In this document: piece after piece, positions 39,559 through 52,442 of the stretch
Position numbering within the stretch: the stretch's first letter is position 1
How the letters are laid out: every line of letters begins with the position of its first letter
From: Eleginops maclovinus
Taxonomy: Eukaryota; Chordata; Actinopteri; Perciformes; Eleginopidae
Direction of reading: 5' to 3'
Length of the DNA stretch: 64,000 nt
Assembly: GCF_036324505.1 (NCBI RefSeq)
Contig: NC_086354.1
Location: 9,716,795 to 9,780,794 of the forward strand
Translations under genes and position numbers: made by a program
Notes under the pieces: model-generated
Told to the model about the DNA's origin: nothing
The model's database searches: none
What the model saw: only the letters and a program-made list of their open reading frames with translations

Positions 39559-39969
39559 CAACTTATTGTCAGATTTATTGAGGAAATATTGTCTCTAAAT
39601 TGATTGTGACAGCTGACCCTAACCCTAAACCTAACCCTTTGTGTTTTTTCAGTGTTGGAATTAAAAACTAATAAAATAAATGTTGTAACCAATTGTAACA
39701 AAGAGGTGCAGTATGGCGACACATTGTACAAACATGTACAGTATTTGTATGTATAGGATTCAAAAGGAACATTTTTTCAGTTGATTTCAGTTTGTGAAAA
39801 TACTGAAACAACAGTATGTCTGAAAAAAAAGCAACACATATGCATGAGCCTAGTGAACACAAATAAGGATTTAAAGAAATCGAAAAAACATACAGACACA
39901 GGTACATAACTTTATGACCCAGTCGAAATTAGGCCTCTTTCCAACAGGAAGATAATTGAAGCTTCAGCC

Positions 39970-39972
<3 letters not shown>

Positions 39973-40032
<60 letters not shown>
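39973..40032. repeat. (TG)n microsatellite, 60 bp
   Basis: Thirty uninterrupted TG units, directly next to the first copy of the duplicated repeat at 40066. Confidence 0.98.
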
Positions 40033-40037
<5 letters not shown>

Positions 40038-40065
40038 TGTGAGACCAAACAGGTATAAGTGATGG

Positions 40066-40205
40066 GCTCCAGATGCCCTTCACCTACCTCTAAAGACAAA
40101 CAGCTCATACTCTGAAGTCTTTGATAGAGAGGCTTGCTCCACAGTGCATCAGGGATCATCATTTATCCACCCAGCATTGTGCTGCTGTAGCACTTGAGTG
40201 TCCAC
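40066..40205 (-). repeat. diverged duplicated repeat, copy 1
   Basis: Shares AGATGCCCTTCAC, ACCTCT and AAGA-type blocks, GATAGAGAGGCTTG and TTTATCC in the same order with 42475-42635. On the minus strand a short open stretch ends in an apparent splice donor (TTTAGAG|GTAGGTGAAG). The second copy has GTTAGTGAAG there, so both keep a GT. It could be a decayed duplicated exon or an unnamed dispersed repeat. No protein family was recognised. Confidence 0.55.
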
Positions 40206-42098
40206 TGCGGCCCTTTTCAAATTTTAAAAACGAGGTATGAAGAGGAACATTCTGACTGAAACCCAGAGTCTCATTACGGTCTAAAACAAGCCTCCGGCTC
40301 TCACCGGCTGCAGGTGGTTAAGAGGCACGCAGGTCTGTGTCACTGGGTCCCCCCCACCTCCCCCCTTTACTGGCACCATGCTGTGACCCCCAGCTGAATT
40401 AATTATCCCATCCAATGTTGTCAGCTAATTAACTGACGTTTAACACAGAAAATGGCTGGAGCAATTCCATGCAATTAATCAGTGCGAGGAAGAAATTAAA
40501 AACCCTTCCTAAACCTGATTACCATGGAGGGTCTGCATTCAAAATTGAATTTGAATAGAGCTTTGGATGTTAAACTTGAGTTACGGTTAAAAACAAAAAT
40601 GTCTGCAGAAACAGCTCACATATTTACATTAAAAACCTATTTGTAAAACAATCCGTTGTTAATTGAAAGGCTTCAGGAAGGCCGATAAGAGCATAAAACA
40701 GAGACCAGTCAGCATTACTAAAACTGGATGAAGTTATAAAGGTCAGAAACGATAAAGACTGAACTTCGTTCACAGGATGTTAATAGCTCAATAACAATGC
40801 AGGAAATTGTTGAGAAAATGGGCCCAGAAAAGTGCCTGTTTTTCCAACTTCTTTATTGAGACAGTAAACGTGTACGAACAGAAGGACGGAAATGTCTTGT
40901 AATGTTTCTTGCACGTCAATAGTTACGTTGTCTGCTTTTGAAATTGTGTAAGAACAGCCAGATAGAGAGAGAAAATCTAGGCAAATTAGCTATTAGCATT
41001 ACTGAACAAGAGAGAGGACCAGTGTGACTGAACAAGAGAAACTAAACTTAATTTGATATAAAGTTTAAAGCAGAAGTAAATGACCAAAAGCACTCAGCAG
41101 CTTGTTGAGTTTTCCACCTCGCATTCGTTCATTACCTCCATTCAAGCATCAAAGCCATTTCCCCAACCTTATCTCCCAGAAATTACCTCTATACATGACT
41201 AATTCTCATCAGTGATTACATTTTGGAAAAACAGAATGCCTCCCGGTTTATTCTTTTCATTAATTTAACAGGCAACATTTGTTAATGATACTCACACTGG
41301 GCGTAGCACAAACAACTCAATGGGAGGGATTTGTTGTTCTCCCTACAATATTGCCTTAAAACTTAAAACATTGTATGGTTCTATTAAGTCACTCAATGCA
41401 CCTGGTCAAACTTAGAGAAAGATTGTAATGTTATGCAGTTGGTAATTGGTGATTTTTACACCCCTCATTTTGTTAGATTCTTGTGTACGTAATATTTTTG
41501 TCAAATACCTAAAATGATTTGTTCAGCTTTGTTTCCTTTGCTGTTTAATGTCTCTTCATTTACAGTAAAAGTACTTGTTTGTTTGCCCGATATAGTTAGT
41601 TCTGATTGAAGGTTAATATTGGAAGTTTACTCCAAAATGCAATAAAAAAAAATATAAAAAAATATGGTAAAATAACTTTTAGGTTCCAGTTAACATCCAA
41701 AAAAAACTATAGTTGCTGGACAAGTTGGTGAACAAAGCTAATTAGAGAAGCATAGCTATGTGAATATTAAATTTACCATACACACAGTACTGTTTTATTG
41801 AAATAATATCATAAGGTAGATAAACAAACTAAAAACAAATACAATACAGTAGTTTAAGACACAGCTTTTCAGTGATTCACCCATCTGTTTTTTGTATTGA
41901 AACTTGGGATATTCAGTAAATCACGCAATACTATTTTGGAACCTTGTTGCTACAGCAAACATTTTATAATAAAGTGTATCCAAGGGGAAAGTACAACTGC
42001 ATATTTCCTTGTCATATATATCCTGTGTCCATTCTGCATATATTTATGAAAAAAATAACAATTTCAACACACTGAAGACAGTCAGAGAGACATAGAGA

Positions 42099-42116
42099 GG
42101 GGGGGGGGGGGGGGGG
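42099..42116 (+). repeat. (G)18 homopolymer
   Basis: Eighteen consecutive G preceded by AGAGA and followed by CGTTT. Long G runs are rare in vertebrate DNA and are prone to length error in sequencing. Confidence 0.9.
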
Positions 42117-42474
42117 CGTTTGAGAGGATGGTGAAAAAGCACTTACGAAAAGAGACCCATGATGCTGACAAGCTACTAAACAAGTCCAGTAGCGAGAGTG
42201 AAGTGACTGAGAAAGTGTTGCACTGTTGCAACCCCCTTGGCGGGGGAAAGTGTGGCTAAAGTGCCTGAACATAAACGGGTCAGCGCAGCACAATCAGGGT
42301 GTGACGGCCACAGCAGTCTGAAGTGATTCCACATTTGTGCTTGTGTGAAAGACGTGTGTATGTTCATGTCTGATTATACTGTATGCATGTGAGGTCGATT
42401 GATTACACTGTAGAAACATACAAAAATGTATAGAAGCTGTAAATAAACTGTTTCTTTTTTTGGCCCCTATTGGG

Positions 42475-42635
42475 AAATGAAGGACTGTAGATGCCCTTCA
42501 CTAACCTCTGAAGATGAACTGTCAGTACCAGGAGCATAAGATAAAGAGACTTGTTTTGCACAGGATCAGAGAGATATTTCATTGTTTATCCTCCATCTGC
42601 CCTGAATCAGTACTCAATGTGTCACTGGAGAGGAC
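42475..42635 (-). repeat. diverged duplicated repeat, copy 2
   Basis: Second copy of the sequence at 40066-40205, about 2.4 kb away in the same orientation. The best-matching part is GTAGATGCCCTTCACTAACC through GATAAAGAGACTTG. Similarity is patchy beyond about 110 bases. Confidence 0.55.
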
Positions 42636-45500
42636 TATTTCGGTATGAATGTAATCTTAATTCAAGATCCATGACTCTAAACAGGACTTGTACACAAAAG
42701 CATACTAATGGGCCTATCGACTGCCAGGAAGAACCACATATTAGCAGAAGCAAACCATTCTGTGGCAGAAGATAAAACAGTTTGCATGTACAAGTGATAT
42801 ATTTAGAAAATACCAATAATACACCAATTCAGCAAACATTTAAGTTTACAGTTTGTTATTGTTACAAATTGTTGTCATTCCCAAGCCATGACATAGGGAT
42901 GCTTTTTAAACACACTCTGTAGACCCATATGCATCCAAAAAAGATGCTTCACTTTGCAAAATAAATATATGGGTAACATTGTGCAAACAAAAAGTAATCA
43001 CTCAAACAAAAGTACTTAGTTAGATTAAGTATTGTTGTTCTGGTTAAAGCTAGTAACTAAAATCAAAGTCAAAAACTCATCAACAAGAGATGCAAACATA
43101 AACCTTCTGGGTTAGGGTTAGGGTTAGTGCTGAGGTACCCATCCTCCCTGAGAAGACGTGATTGGTCTTCATACAACATCTCTTACATTTCTAAGTACTT
43201 AGATTAACACTCTAAGCATCTAGTATTGCTGTGGATGTGTTGACATTTACGCGTGTATAATGCCCCAGTGAAAATGTTGGCATTTGAAACCTTGGGAACA
43301 AGACCGGGCCGATTTTTAATGGTATTTCTTTTGTCCTTTTAATATAAAAACAAAGCCATCAAACGTAATTATAATGGCATGCAATAGTATTACTGCACTA
43401 AAGGGACAACTAGCCAATGTATATAAATACTGGATTCCATTGCTAGGATTTGGAGCTTATGTTGAGGGTGGAATAAATGTGTCCTAATGGCATTTTATTC
43501 TTTAAGGACACTAGAGGGGATAGTATCATCCAAACAATCATAGCAACTTATGTTACACACCATTCAACTCTTTTAAAATGGACCCAGGCTGCATTTCTCT
43601 ACATGGAACTATACAAATATTTGAAACCGAAAATAAGATTTAGATGTATTGAACTTGTATGGGATAAGGCTTAAAGCAGTAATGCATCACTTGTTCTTCC
43701 AGCTTTATTAACATCAAATGCATTATTCTTGTTTAAAGCTTTCTTTTTTTTTTTACAAGAGATCTTTGAATAAAACATGCAAAGTTATCCCATACAAGTG
43801 TCTAATGGAACTGTATAAGTTGACAAAGGTTTCTTCAAAGCAGCAGTTTTGGATATATATTATTTAAATGGTATGTATGTACAAGTGTCTTATATTGTAT
43901 GTTGCTCAGTCTGTTTCATGTTGGCTCTTTGCATGCTTCATCTATGGTTGCTCATTTAAAATAATTCAAGTGATTAGACCTTGAAGGATCAGCTTGTGTT
44001 CAGGTTTTTTCACATTTCTTGAAACCTTCATTTATTAATACAACATTGTGTTATGTCAATGTTACAGTTTAAATAATATGCTAGAATAAGCACATTACAG
44101 TCTAACAGTTTGTTTGCATATAAATGGCTGATTGTAGTTTATTGATTTGATTTGATTAAAGTACAAATATATCTAATTTGCAAAGAAAATAGGATGAAGT
44201 ATTAGTTTAATATGAACTGATATAAAAAATGAAGGAAATAGAAAAACAAAGGAAGAGATGGATGGAAAAAATAAAGATGAGTCGGTACAAAGCATCAAAA
44301 GCAAAACAACATGATCCACTTACTATTTCACTTTCTGTTTTGAATGTTATACTTATGATATCCATCTGGTTTGGTAGTATTGTTTTCTGATGATCCTTGT
44401 CAAAATAGTTCACCAAGATGTTTTAGAATCACAAAGGAATTGAAAGGAAATGGAAAGATGTACAATAAGTGTTTCAAATAGTATATGACTTGGAAAACAA
44501 CTTGGTTGTGAAGCAACAACTATAAAAGATCCTTAACACAAATAACAACAAATATGTATTTACTGATTCCCATAAAATTACTCCCGGAAAATTGCATAAT
44601 TTGGAGGCCATTTGGGTATTGCATATTTATTTAAAAGTATTTAAACTGACACATGATTTCACAAATAATAACCTTTAATTCATTAAAAGCCTGCAAATAT
44701 ATAAAATATGTCCCAATTGGGACACCAAATCAGCCCCATGAGCCATGACTGCTGGCACACTCAAGGCCTGGCTCAAGAGTGTGTCTCGGTGCTGAATAAA
44801 TCATCGCTGCTGCATGTTTTTCAAAGTAAATACATGCTGAATAAATGCTTCACTACAGCACATGATGTATCTCCATTCCCCTTTAAACAGTGATACTGCA
44901 CTCACTGCCTCATTTGCCTCATTGTGTCCAATCCACATCTTGACTAGAGGGCTGTTATTTGAGGATTTTTTGTCTTGAAAACCATTGGGAGAAAGACGAC
45001 GGCCCCCGAAGGCATGACCTTCCCTCACTGCCACCAATTATATCAAGGCCTTATGAAATATAGATTATGTGCCATCTCTGTGCCGACATATCTAAAGGCT
45101 GGAAGAGCGGGGAGTGTGCGGAGAGGCTGTGGGCAAAACTCCAGGGAAGGCCAGGTTGAATAAGACGAGACCGAGGGAATACAGAAACACATAAGATGAC
45201 CTTGGTAAGTAAGAATATCTGGCTAAAACAAAATGACAAAAAATGATTTTATGATCAATTCAAATCCAATCAAGGCTTTAAATATTCAAATGCACTGATT
45301 GATATCTATTCATTACCCTATTCTGCAATCTAGACCAATAACCATGTTTTATTAATGGCTGGGGGCTAAGTTTAGAACAATTGGCATTTAACTTTTTGTT
45401 TTAACCTTTCAGCATAAATGTCAAGTCAAATTCTAATAGAAAAAGTTTGGATTTCATCCAACAGTGATTTCATACAATTTAACTCTAGCATGTTCCCATG

Positions 45501-45521
45501 TATATATATATATATATATAT
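45501..45521. repeat. (TA)10 microsatellite
   Basis: A short TA run within AT-rich intronic sequence. Confidence 0.95.
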
Positions 45522-48500
45522 TTCAACCCTCAAATGTGGTGTGAAAACCAATCAGACATTAGATTTACAAACTTTCTTGGCAAGATTGCACATTTCATGG
45601 AGATGCATGAAAGCTAATCGTTAAACCTTGACAGATCTTGGCTTACACGTGCACACAGACAGAAACACATGCCGTACAAAATAATAAAAGATGTGCCAGT
45701 GGCAAGATACTCCTGTGAAGTAATTGGCAATAGTGCAAGGAGACAAATCTTCTCAGTAAGAAAAGAGCCTGATATCAAAAAAGTGGATTTTGCCTGGTGC
45801 TTTTAATCAAATCTGAGGTTCTGTTATTATTATGTTATATTGTGAGGGGTTTTTCATGCTTTGGGAGGTTGTCAGGGTTAAAGTACAAAAGGTCCCTATC
45901 ATATAACATGTTGCTAACAAAATTGGATGGATACTACATAACGAAAGTATGGTACTGTATAGGGTGAGGTTAAATCTTTGCATCTAGGCTGTTTTGTTAA
46001 GTTTAAGAAATTATTATGGTTAGAGTTAATAATAAGGTCAGTGATCCCAAGTTAGTTTGAACAAAATTGGGAGATGTGGTAGTGTCAAATGTAAATGTAC
46101 CTCCTGGGGTACTGGGCTGTGGAAATGGTCTGCAGATTAACACGCTAAAGGAAATGGCACAAGTCAGAATGTAGCTGTGTTGGCTCTAATAAAAACAATT
46201 AAAAAAGATGATGTGTATCTTTGTCTTTACCTTATGAAACCATTAAACAACAGACACGCCAGGGATTGTTAAAATGGAAGACTTGTTGTTTACCCATAAC
46301 CAGGTATAATGTGCGTTGGTTAGTTTGTGATTAAACTGTTATCTATGACACGTTTCAGTTGTTTTGTAATTAAGTGTACTATATTACATATCACAATTGG
46401 TATTGAACACATTCTAACGTAGTCATCGTCAAAAAAGACACTGTTCCCCTTGGCAATTTCCCCTTTTCCTTATTAAGTAATCCAACCTTGGATTAAGTAT
46501 CCCAACTTGAGTTAAAACACATAAAACATGTCCTCCCAAATGTACAAAGTTCCGAAAAATATCCAGAGCAGCACTCTTCAAATCTGTCCGTCTCTTTTGA
46601 AACATTTCTTCTGAGCAGCTGAACTCATTTCCCCAAACTACAAACATAAATATGCTGCTTTGATGCAGAACGACAGGGGATCGGCTGCTGAGCCGCCATG
46701 ACTGTCAGCGCTGACTATTTCACCTTTGGGGTTCTGTGTTGTGTTACATTCATCTGAACACACAGCCACATGGACGTGCAGACACCCCTTTAAACGACAC
46801 AGATGCGATGTGGGCACTGAAGCATTCATTATATGGCTGCTAGTGGAGGATGTGAAACGCTCAAGCCCCCTGCTGCCCTTTTAACCTTCATCAATGGATA
46901 CCCTTTGGCTGGAGAGCGAAGAGACAATGGCCTGTCATTCGCTCACTTGTTGGCACCTCTTTTAAGCTCATTGTTTCCCATCCATTGTCTTTCCTTCCAT
47001 CTGTCTTACACTGTACTATCTCTCTTTTTCTTTGTCCGTCTTTTCGTTTTCGCCCCGTTATCTCTCAAGCTCCATCTTAGGGGAAATCTGCTTAGCAGCC
47101 TTGAGCATACTTGCTTTCCAATTAAATCAAGATGTATTTGCCTTTCAAAAGCCTCCCTTTCCTCACACTTTCTCCCACCGGAATAATTGATGGAGGTCTC
47201 TGGCCTCGTGATGAATGGCTTCCAAGCCCGGAGATGAATAGGAAGACGAATGATTTCACCCCTGCACGGGCTGCAGAGGGCTGGAACAAGGAGTGCTGAC
47301 ATTGTGACAAATATACTGACCATAGCAACTGAACCTGGTTGAATCAGCAGGGGACAGAGGGGTGGCATGCGCTCATCGCGGCAAAACAGACGTTCCTCTT
47401 GCTGCAGCCGCCTCTGCACGTCAGTCTACCCCATGGACAATTACCTGAGCTTCGCAATTAACTGCAGGCTCAGCGATGATGCTGACGGTCTGCCAGCAGA
47501 CGAGTGGCGGCGAGCCAGGGCAGGAGAGCACTGCGTTGGACGCTGGTGTGTGTGCACTCAGTGGAAATGTGGAGGCCAAAAGAACAGGTGCAGTGAAAGG
47601 TGAGAAGATGCCCCAGGTAACTGCATGTGGATAGTGCCACCACTTTCCCGGCCAAGATTTCTAAGCTGGAACAAGTTTTTCCTCCTCCTACACACAGCTC
47701 ACTGTCATTCTGCTGAGGGGAAGCAAATGTTTATAAGAATAAATTCAATCAGCGTATGACAGGCCATCTGTTTTAAAGGGCCAATAAGTATGATTGTTAC
47801 TGCCCTGTAGAACATAATGACTGCAATACATCCATGTGCGGGGTGAGAGAATTGTTGATCAGTACCAATGAGTTAATGATTCTACTGCCAGCTGGCTTTC
47901 AAAAACTTTGTAAGCTTGTAAAAGAAACTTTATAGCCTTCAATAAAGTCTGTAAAGCTGACAAGTTAAAAAGAAGATGTTAGGGTAAGGTTTATCTTCTG
48001 CCTTAAAGTAGGCAGATTCCGTGCGTTGCATTTAGTGACCCAAGTAGTTAAGGTTACTTTATTGTTTCCTATGAGAGGAAATTATGCCTGGAAAAAGGAA
48101 AATTGCGGCACCTAGACAAGACATCATAATGAAATACTGTATACAATGTTGAAACCATTATTGTAGGCAGTTCTATTTAAATAGCCGTCACTGTTGCATA
48201 CTTTGTGAGAGACAGCATAACTCATTGTCTACAATACTAAATAATAAGAGATTAACCATAAAACAGAAGTCCTGCAGTCATTATGTGTGTATTCATTTAT
48301 TTGAAATTGTGTTTGCTGTGTGTTTACTTGATGAATGTTTCTATTGGTTCAGCTTTGCTCCCACAAAGAAGACAAACTAATAGAAAATATACAACATTTC
48401 ACCCTGTTTTTAAAGCAAAAGAAAATAAATATATAAGATGACAAAGTTATGAAGGTTTTTTTTTTTGTAAGTGTGATTTAGTGACTACAAATGAGGCAGA

Positions 48501-51500
48501 CATACACTGCTGCTGTGTAATTGTTGCACATACTAAGAAAGGCAGTAGAATCATAAACATGTGTCAAACTTTAAAAAGACAATGCAACTGCAAAGATTAT
48601 TAGTGATAAACTAACTGGAAAACAGAGGGAAGGACACAAGTGTAAGGGTATTATTGACTGCATTATATGATGAGCTGTTTGTGTTTTTTAGTTCACCCCT
48701 GTGTATAACAATGTGTATACGGCCAAAGTATGAACTCTACTATATTACACATTTGCAATGCCTAAAGCACTGCACTGAGTGAATGCTTGTCAGCTTTCAT
48801 GAAGCATTTATATGATATTTGCATCATTTCTGACAAGGCGGTGGTATGCTGACAGTTTCTTGCAAAAATATTAAAAATGAAGCAGCTTGCGGCTCACACT
48901 ATCCAACTTTTTAGCAATAATACTGTGTTATGAAGGTATTGTCAGAAATTGAAGAGAAGAGAAGTTGTAGACATACTGGTTCTGAGTGTATTATTTTGTT
49001 CCAACTAAGGCCTTCAACCAAAGATTTGGCATTGTGAAAAAGTCTTGCCCCATGTTTGTCCAAGAAAAATCTAATTTGAAGGGGCTTCTTTCAATACTAA
49101 TAATCTAATTGAAATTGATTTTTAAGTACTATTATTCTTCTTATTTTACAGTCAAGTTATCATTCAGCATGTTTGTGCTAAAATAACAAGTGGAAGTCAA
49201 GGGAAATCCACATGTAAAAGAGTGGGTTCTGTTTAAAGTGCTAACATTACGGGGGAACATTGCTTTGTCTTATCATTTCCCTTAGCCTTATTTTAATTGT
49301 GTAGTTATTAATGATTGTTATTAATCATACATTTTAAAAACTGAAGGAAAGCTGGAGGTTCATTTATTCTTTAAGATAGCGGCTAGAAAAGAAAAGGGAG
49401 GGTGCATATAAGAGAGGAATGAATTCAATGCCTACTAGCACTGCTGCACTAGAAAAATACATGTAAGCTGTATTTAATACTAAAAGAAACAAAATCTGCA
49501 GCACTGTTCTCCAGAGTACACAGTGTGCTTCTGTGGTACCCTGCTGGATGCTTTGAAATTATATCTCAATTCATGATACTATTCTTCAATAAAAGCACAG
49601 TGCTTCTGCCGCCAAGGCCCAACACGGCCGCACGAGAGGAGAAGTGCTGCTGCGTCGGCCTCTGTTCTGGCTCCGTGGCACTCTGAGCCCAGGGGCGATG
49701 TAGGGATAAAAAGGTTTGTGCTGTGCACAGAGAAGGGGGACAGGAGCTCAGGGACGTGCCAGCAGAAGTTCCATTTAGATTAGACTGTTTTAATGTCCTT
49801 TGAAATTTCCAATAAACGGCAGTTGGAAGCACTGCCGCCCTGTTGTCATTTGATTGTCCATCACGTCGGACGTAACCTTGTATGATGTGATTTTGAATTG
49901 CTGCCCTGACTGGCCTTGTACTGTATCTACACTGTTATATCAACAACAAACGATAAACCCATCTTGCAATCTGCTACTTTCCTCCCTGTAAGTCAATTGA
50001 GAGGCAGATACACAGGTGCCTTGAATGAGCTTCGCCAGCAGGCTGTCTGAATGAAGCGTTTCAATGAAATACGCGGAAATATAATTAATTTTTCACTCTC
50101 TATTGTAGTGCTCTCTACCACACTGTAAACATGAAGCGACGGGTATTACTTTGCAAGAAGAGTAGGCGAGGATCTCTTCTCCATTACAGATGCCTTCTCT
50201 TCATAAAAGTGCTGCATGTTCGACAGCTTAAATGCCAGGACACAGAAATAATAAGGGAAATATAATGTTGAGCATCCGTCAAAATGGAGTGCTTCTGTTT
50301 TTTTGTTTCCTATCCAACCAGTTGATCAAACATTCCTGGCTATGATTGCTCTGTACAATGCCCACATTCAGAGCCCAGCATTGTAAAAAATAAGCTAAAC
50401 AAAGAGAGGTCAAACTCAGTAGATAATGAGGCACCCAGATGGACGGAATACAAATCCTTGGCCCTCCAGAATTGCTTCATATTCAGCAAGCTAAGATTTT
50501 TTCTTCTTCTTCTTTTTTTCGCTGCCTGACTGTGTTAATGGCAGCTGTTTCCCGCAGGACAGCTGTATGCTGTTCAAACATCGCTGCCATGTGCTGCACT
50601 GGTAATGAAGAGAACAGAGAGATGGCTTCAGATGCCACTGACTAATGAATCACGACAGTGGTGGAACAACTCCCCCTCACCACCTCTTCTACACCACACA
50701 CTCCGTAGTTAAAAATAAAACGATAATGCTAATGTTTTACCTATTCTTTCCTTGCATCCATTATTATGTTGGATGGTGAGCTGAGGAGTATGAGCTTCAA
50801 ATTAAATTTAATACGAACGTAACTAGTCCATCATTCATTCATTCTGCTCTCAGCTTGATTTTCTGACAATGTCTTCTAATCCTGACACCTTACAATGAAG
50901 CACAAACTCTGCAATGTCGATGAATAACCCAAGGCTGTGAGAAAAATCTGAATCCAATCAAACTAATAAGCATGAAGTATCTACAATCTTCCATTTTGAC
51001 TTGCCTGACAACACCAAAAATCTAACTCCAATGCCAGAAAAGAACAAAACGTGAAGTACACACTTATAGAAGCCACATGTTGTAAACATGTTGCTAAAAA
51101 AACATGTCCTGACTTTTAAAATAAGTTGATTGTCCAAAGGTTCTATGAATTGTGTGAACACATAAAGGCTGCACTGCTGATGGAATGTGTTCATAATCTC
51201 AGGTCCAATGACCTAAACCAAGACACCTTAATAAAATACACAAATACATATCTTAATTCTATTTCAAAATACAACTTAATCCAAAAGGGAAGTGAAGACA
51301 CATATTTAATTACAGGGATTATTTAATGTCTGCAAAAATTAATTCAGCCGATGGATGGTTGGATTGTAGTAAATTATTGACTGTTGTCACCAGAGAATAA
51401 CGCTGGATCCTGAGCTGTGTCTATAAAAGGTTGGAGCAACAAAAGACCCTTGGTTACATTTGGAGAGAGAGAACTAGTTGTGGTTGTATGTTGACATGTT

Positions 51501-52314
51501 CTCTGTTGGGCTTTAAATAACTGTTTTTCAGAACAGCCTTATCTACTGTTGTTACAGCGAGTATAATCATATATATATGGCATTGTAACAAAAAATATTG
51601 TAAGAGATAAAAAGTTGAAGTGAAGGGTACCAACATATGTTCAGAATTAACATTTTGTAGCCTGATATGTTAATTCACCACCTTTTACTGTTAAAATTGA
51701 TCATTCTGGATCATGAATGAATGACTCATTGAAACTAGTTGTACAGCTTTTAGACATAATATGCAAGAAACATCGCTATGGTTGCAAGCTGAGTAGGAAC
51801 TCAACAACACTGCCGGCAGCAGTCACCATTTATCAAGACGCCTTGATTCAACAAACATTGTTTTTCTGCTGTTTTGATTTGAGTTCATTTGAACACATAT
51901 TGTGATCAGGAATTGTACTTTTTACTTGGATCAACAAACACTAACACTCATATGAGAGACCTGCTGCAACAAAACCTTAACAGGACCAAGAAAGAATAAT
52001 TATAATCTGTACATAGACCTCATTGGATCCTGAGTCATGTCTCATTGGACGAATAGACTCATTAGTCGACCAATTATGATGTGGACGCCAGGGTTTGTAT
52101 ACTCTACTAACAATGACAACCTGGTTGAATATAAGAAATGACGACTAAAATGTAATAATGTATAAGAAGACAAGTTAACTACTCATCAGCATTCCACTCT
52201 CAATCCTGAGAAGTTGAATTTTTCTGAGTAATGAAGATATTTGACAGGCCTGAGATGAAGTGCTATAGCACAGCTGTGTGATAGCAAAGTGAACTATGAA
52301 ATATGATTTTCTAC

Positions 52315-52442
52315 CTCTGAGGTATTCTGGGTCGGGAATAGGGTCCGACAGCTCCTCATGGCACTGGACCTCCGTTGGCACAGATGCCACCACCATGCCA
52401 TCTGGGAGCTGCTGCTCGATGCCTCGGGCAAAGTTCTTCTGC
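52315..52442 (-). CDS. astn1/astn2: astrotactin exon (MACPF domain, N-terminal to the signature)
   Basis: A 128-bp coding exon. The acceptor is TTTTCACACCAG (first exon base 52442) and the donor is CTCAGAG|GTAGAA (last exon base 52315). It enters in phase 2 and leaves in phase 1. The peptide begins [15 protein letters not shown], continues [17 protein letters not shown] and ends DPEYLR. It matches the astrotactin block that precedes [16 protein letters not shown], which is exactly what the next exon (18482-18586) encodes. There is no stop or indel. Its 3' intron is about 33.7 kb, one of the larger introns to expect in this gene family. The upstream exon was not found in the window. Confidence 0.92.

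Larger units (their letters stand above)
34236..52314 (-). other. astn1/astn2: astrotactin large intron, 5' part, about 18 kb
   Basis: Mostly unique AT-rich sequence with no coding potential I can support. It contains a TTAGA array (39537), a TG microsatellite (39973), a diverged duplicated repeat (40066 and 42475), a G18 run (42099), two very short telomere-like tracts (39617-39637 and 43109-43127) and a TA run (45501-45521). Several less AT-rich stretches (about 40380-40560, 46690-47260, 49570-49860) look like candidate conserved non-coding sequence, but this cannot be shown from one genome. Confidence 0.75.

Noticed and set aside
43109..43127. Interstitial telomere repeat (GGGTTA x3), and a similar CCCTAA tract at 39617-39637
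   Set aside because: Only about three units each, and one is imperfect. Too short to argue for a fusion point or telomere-repair scar.
46833..47419. Overlapping ORFs of 117 and 137 codons on opposite strands
   Set aside because: Low-complexity, Leu/Ser/Phe-rich or Arg-rich peptides without domains. Probably chance in a less AT-rich stretch.
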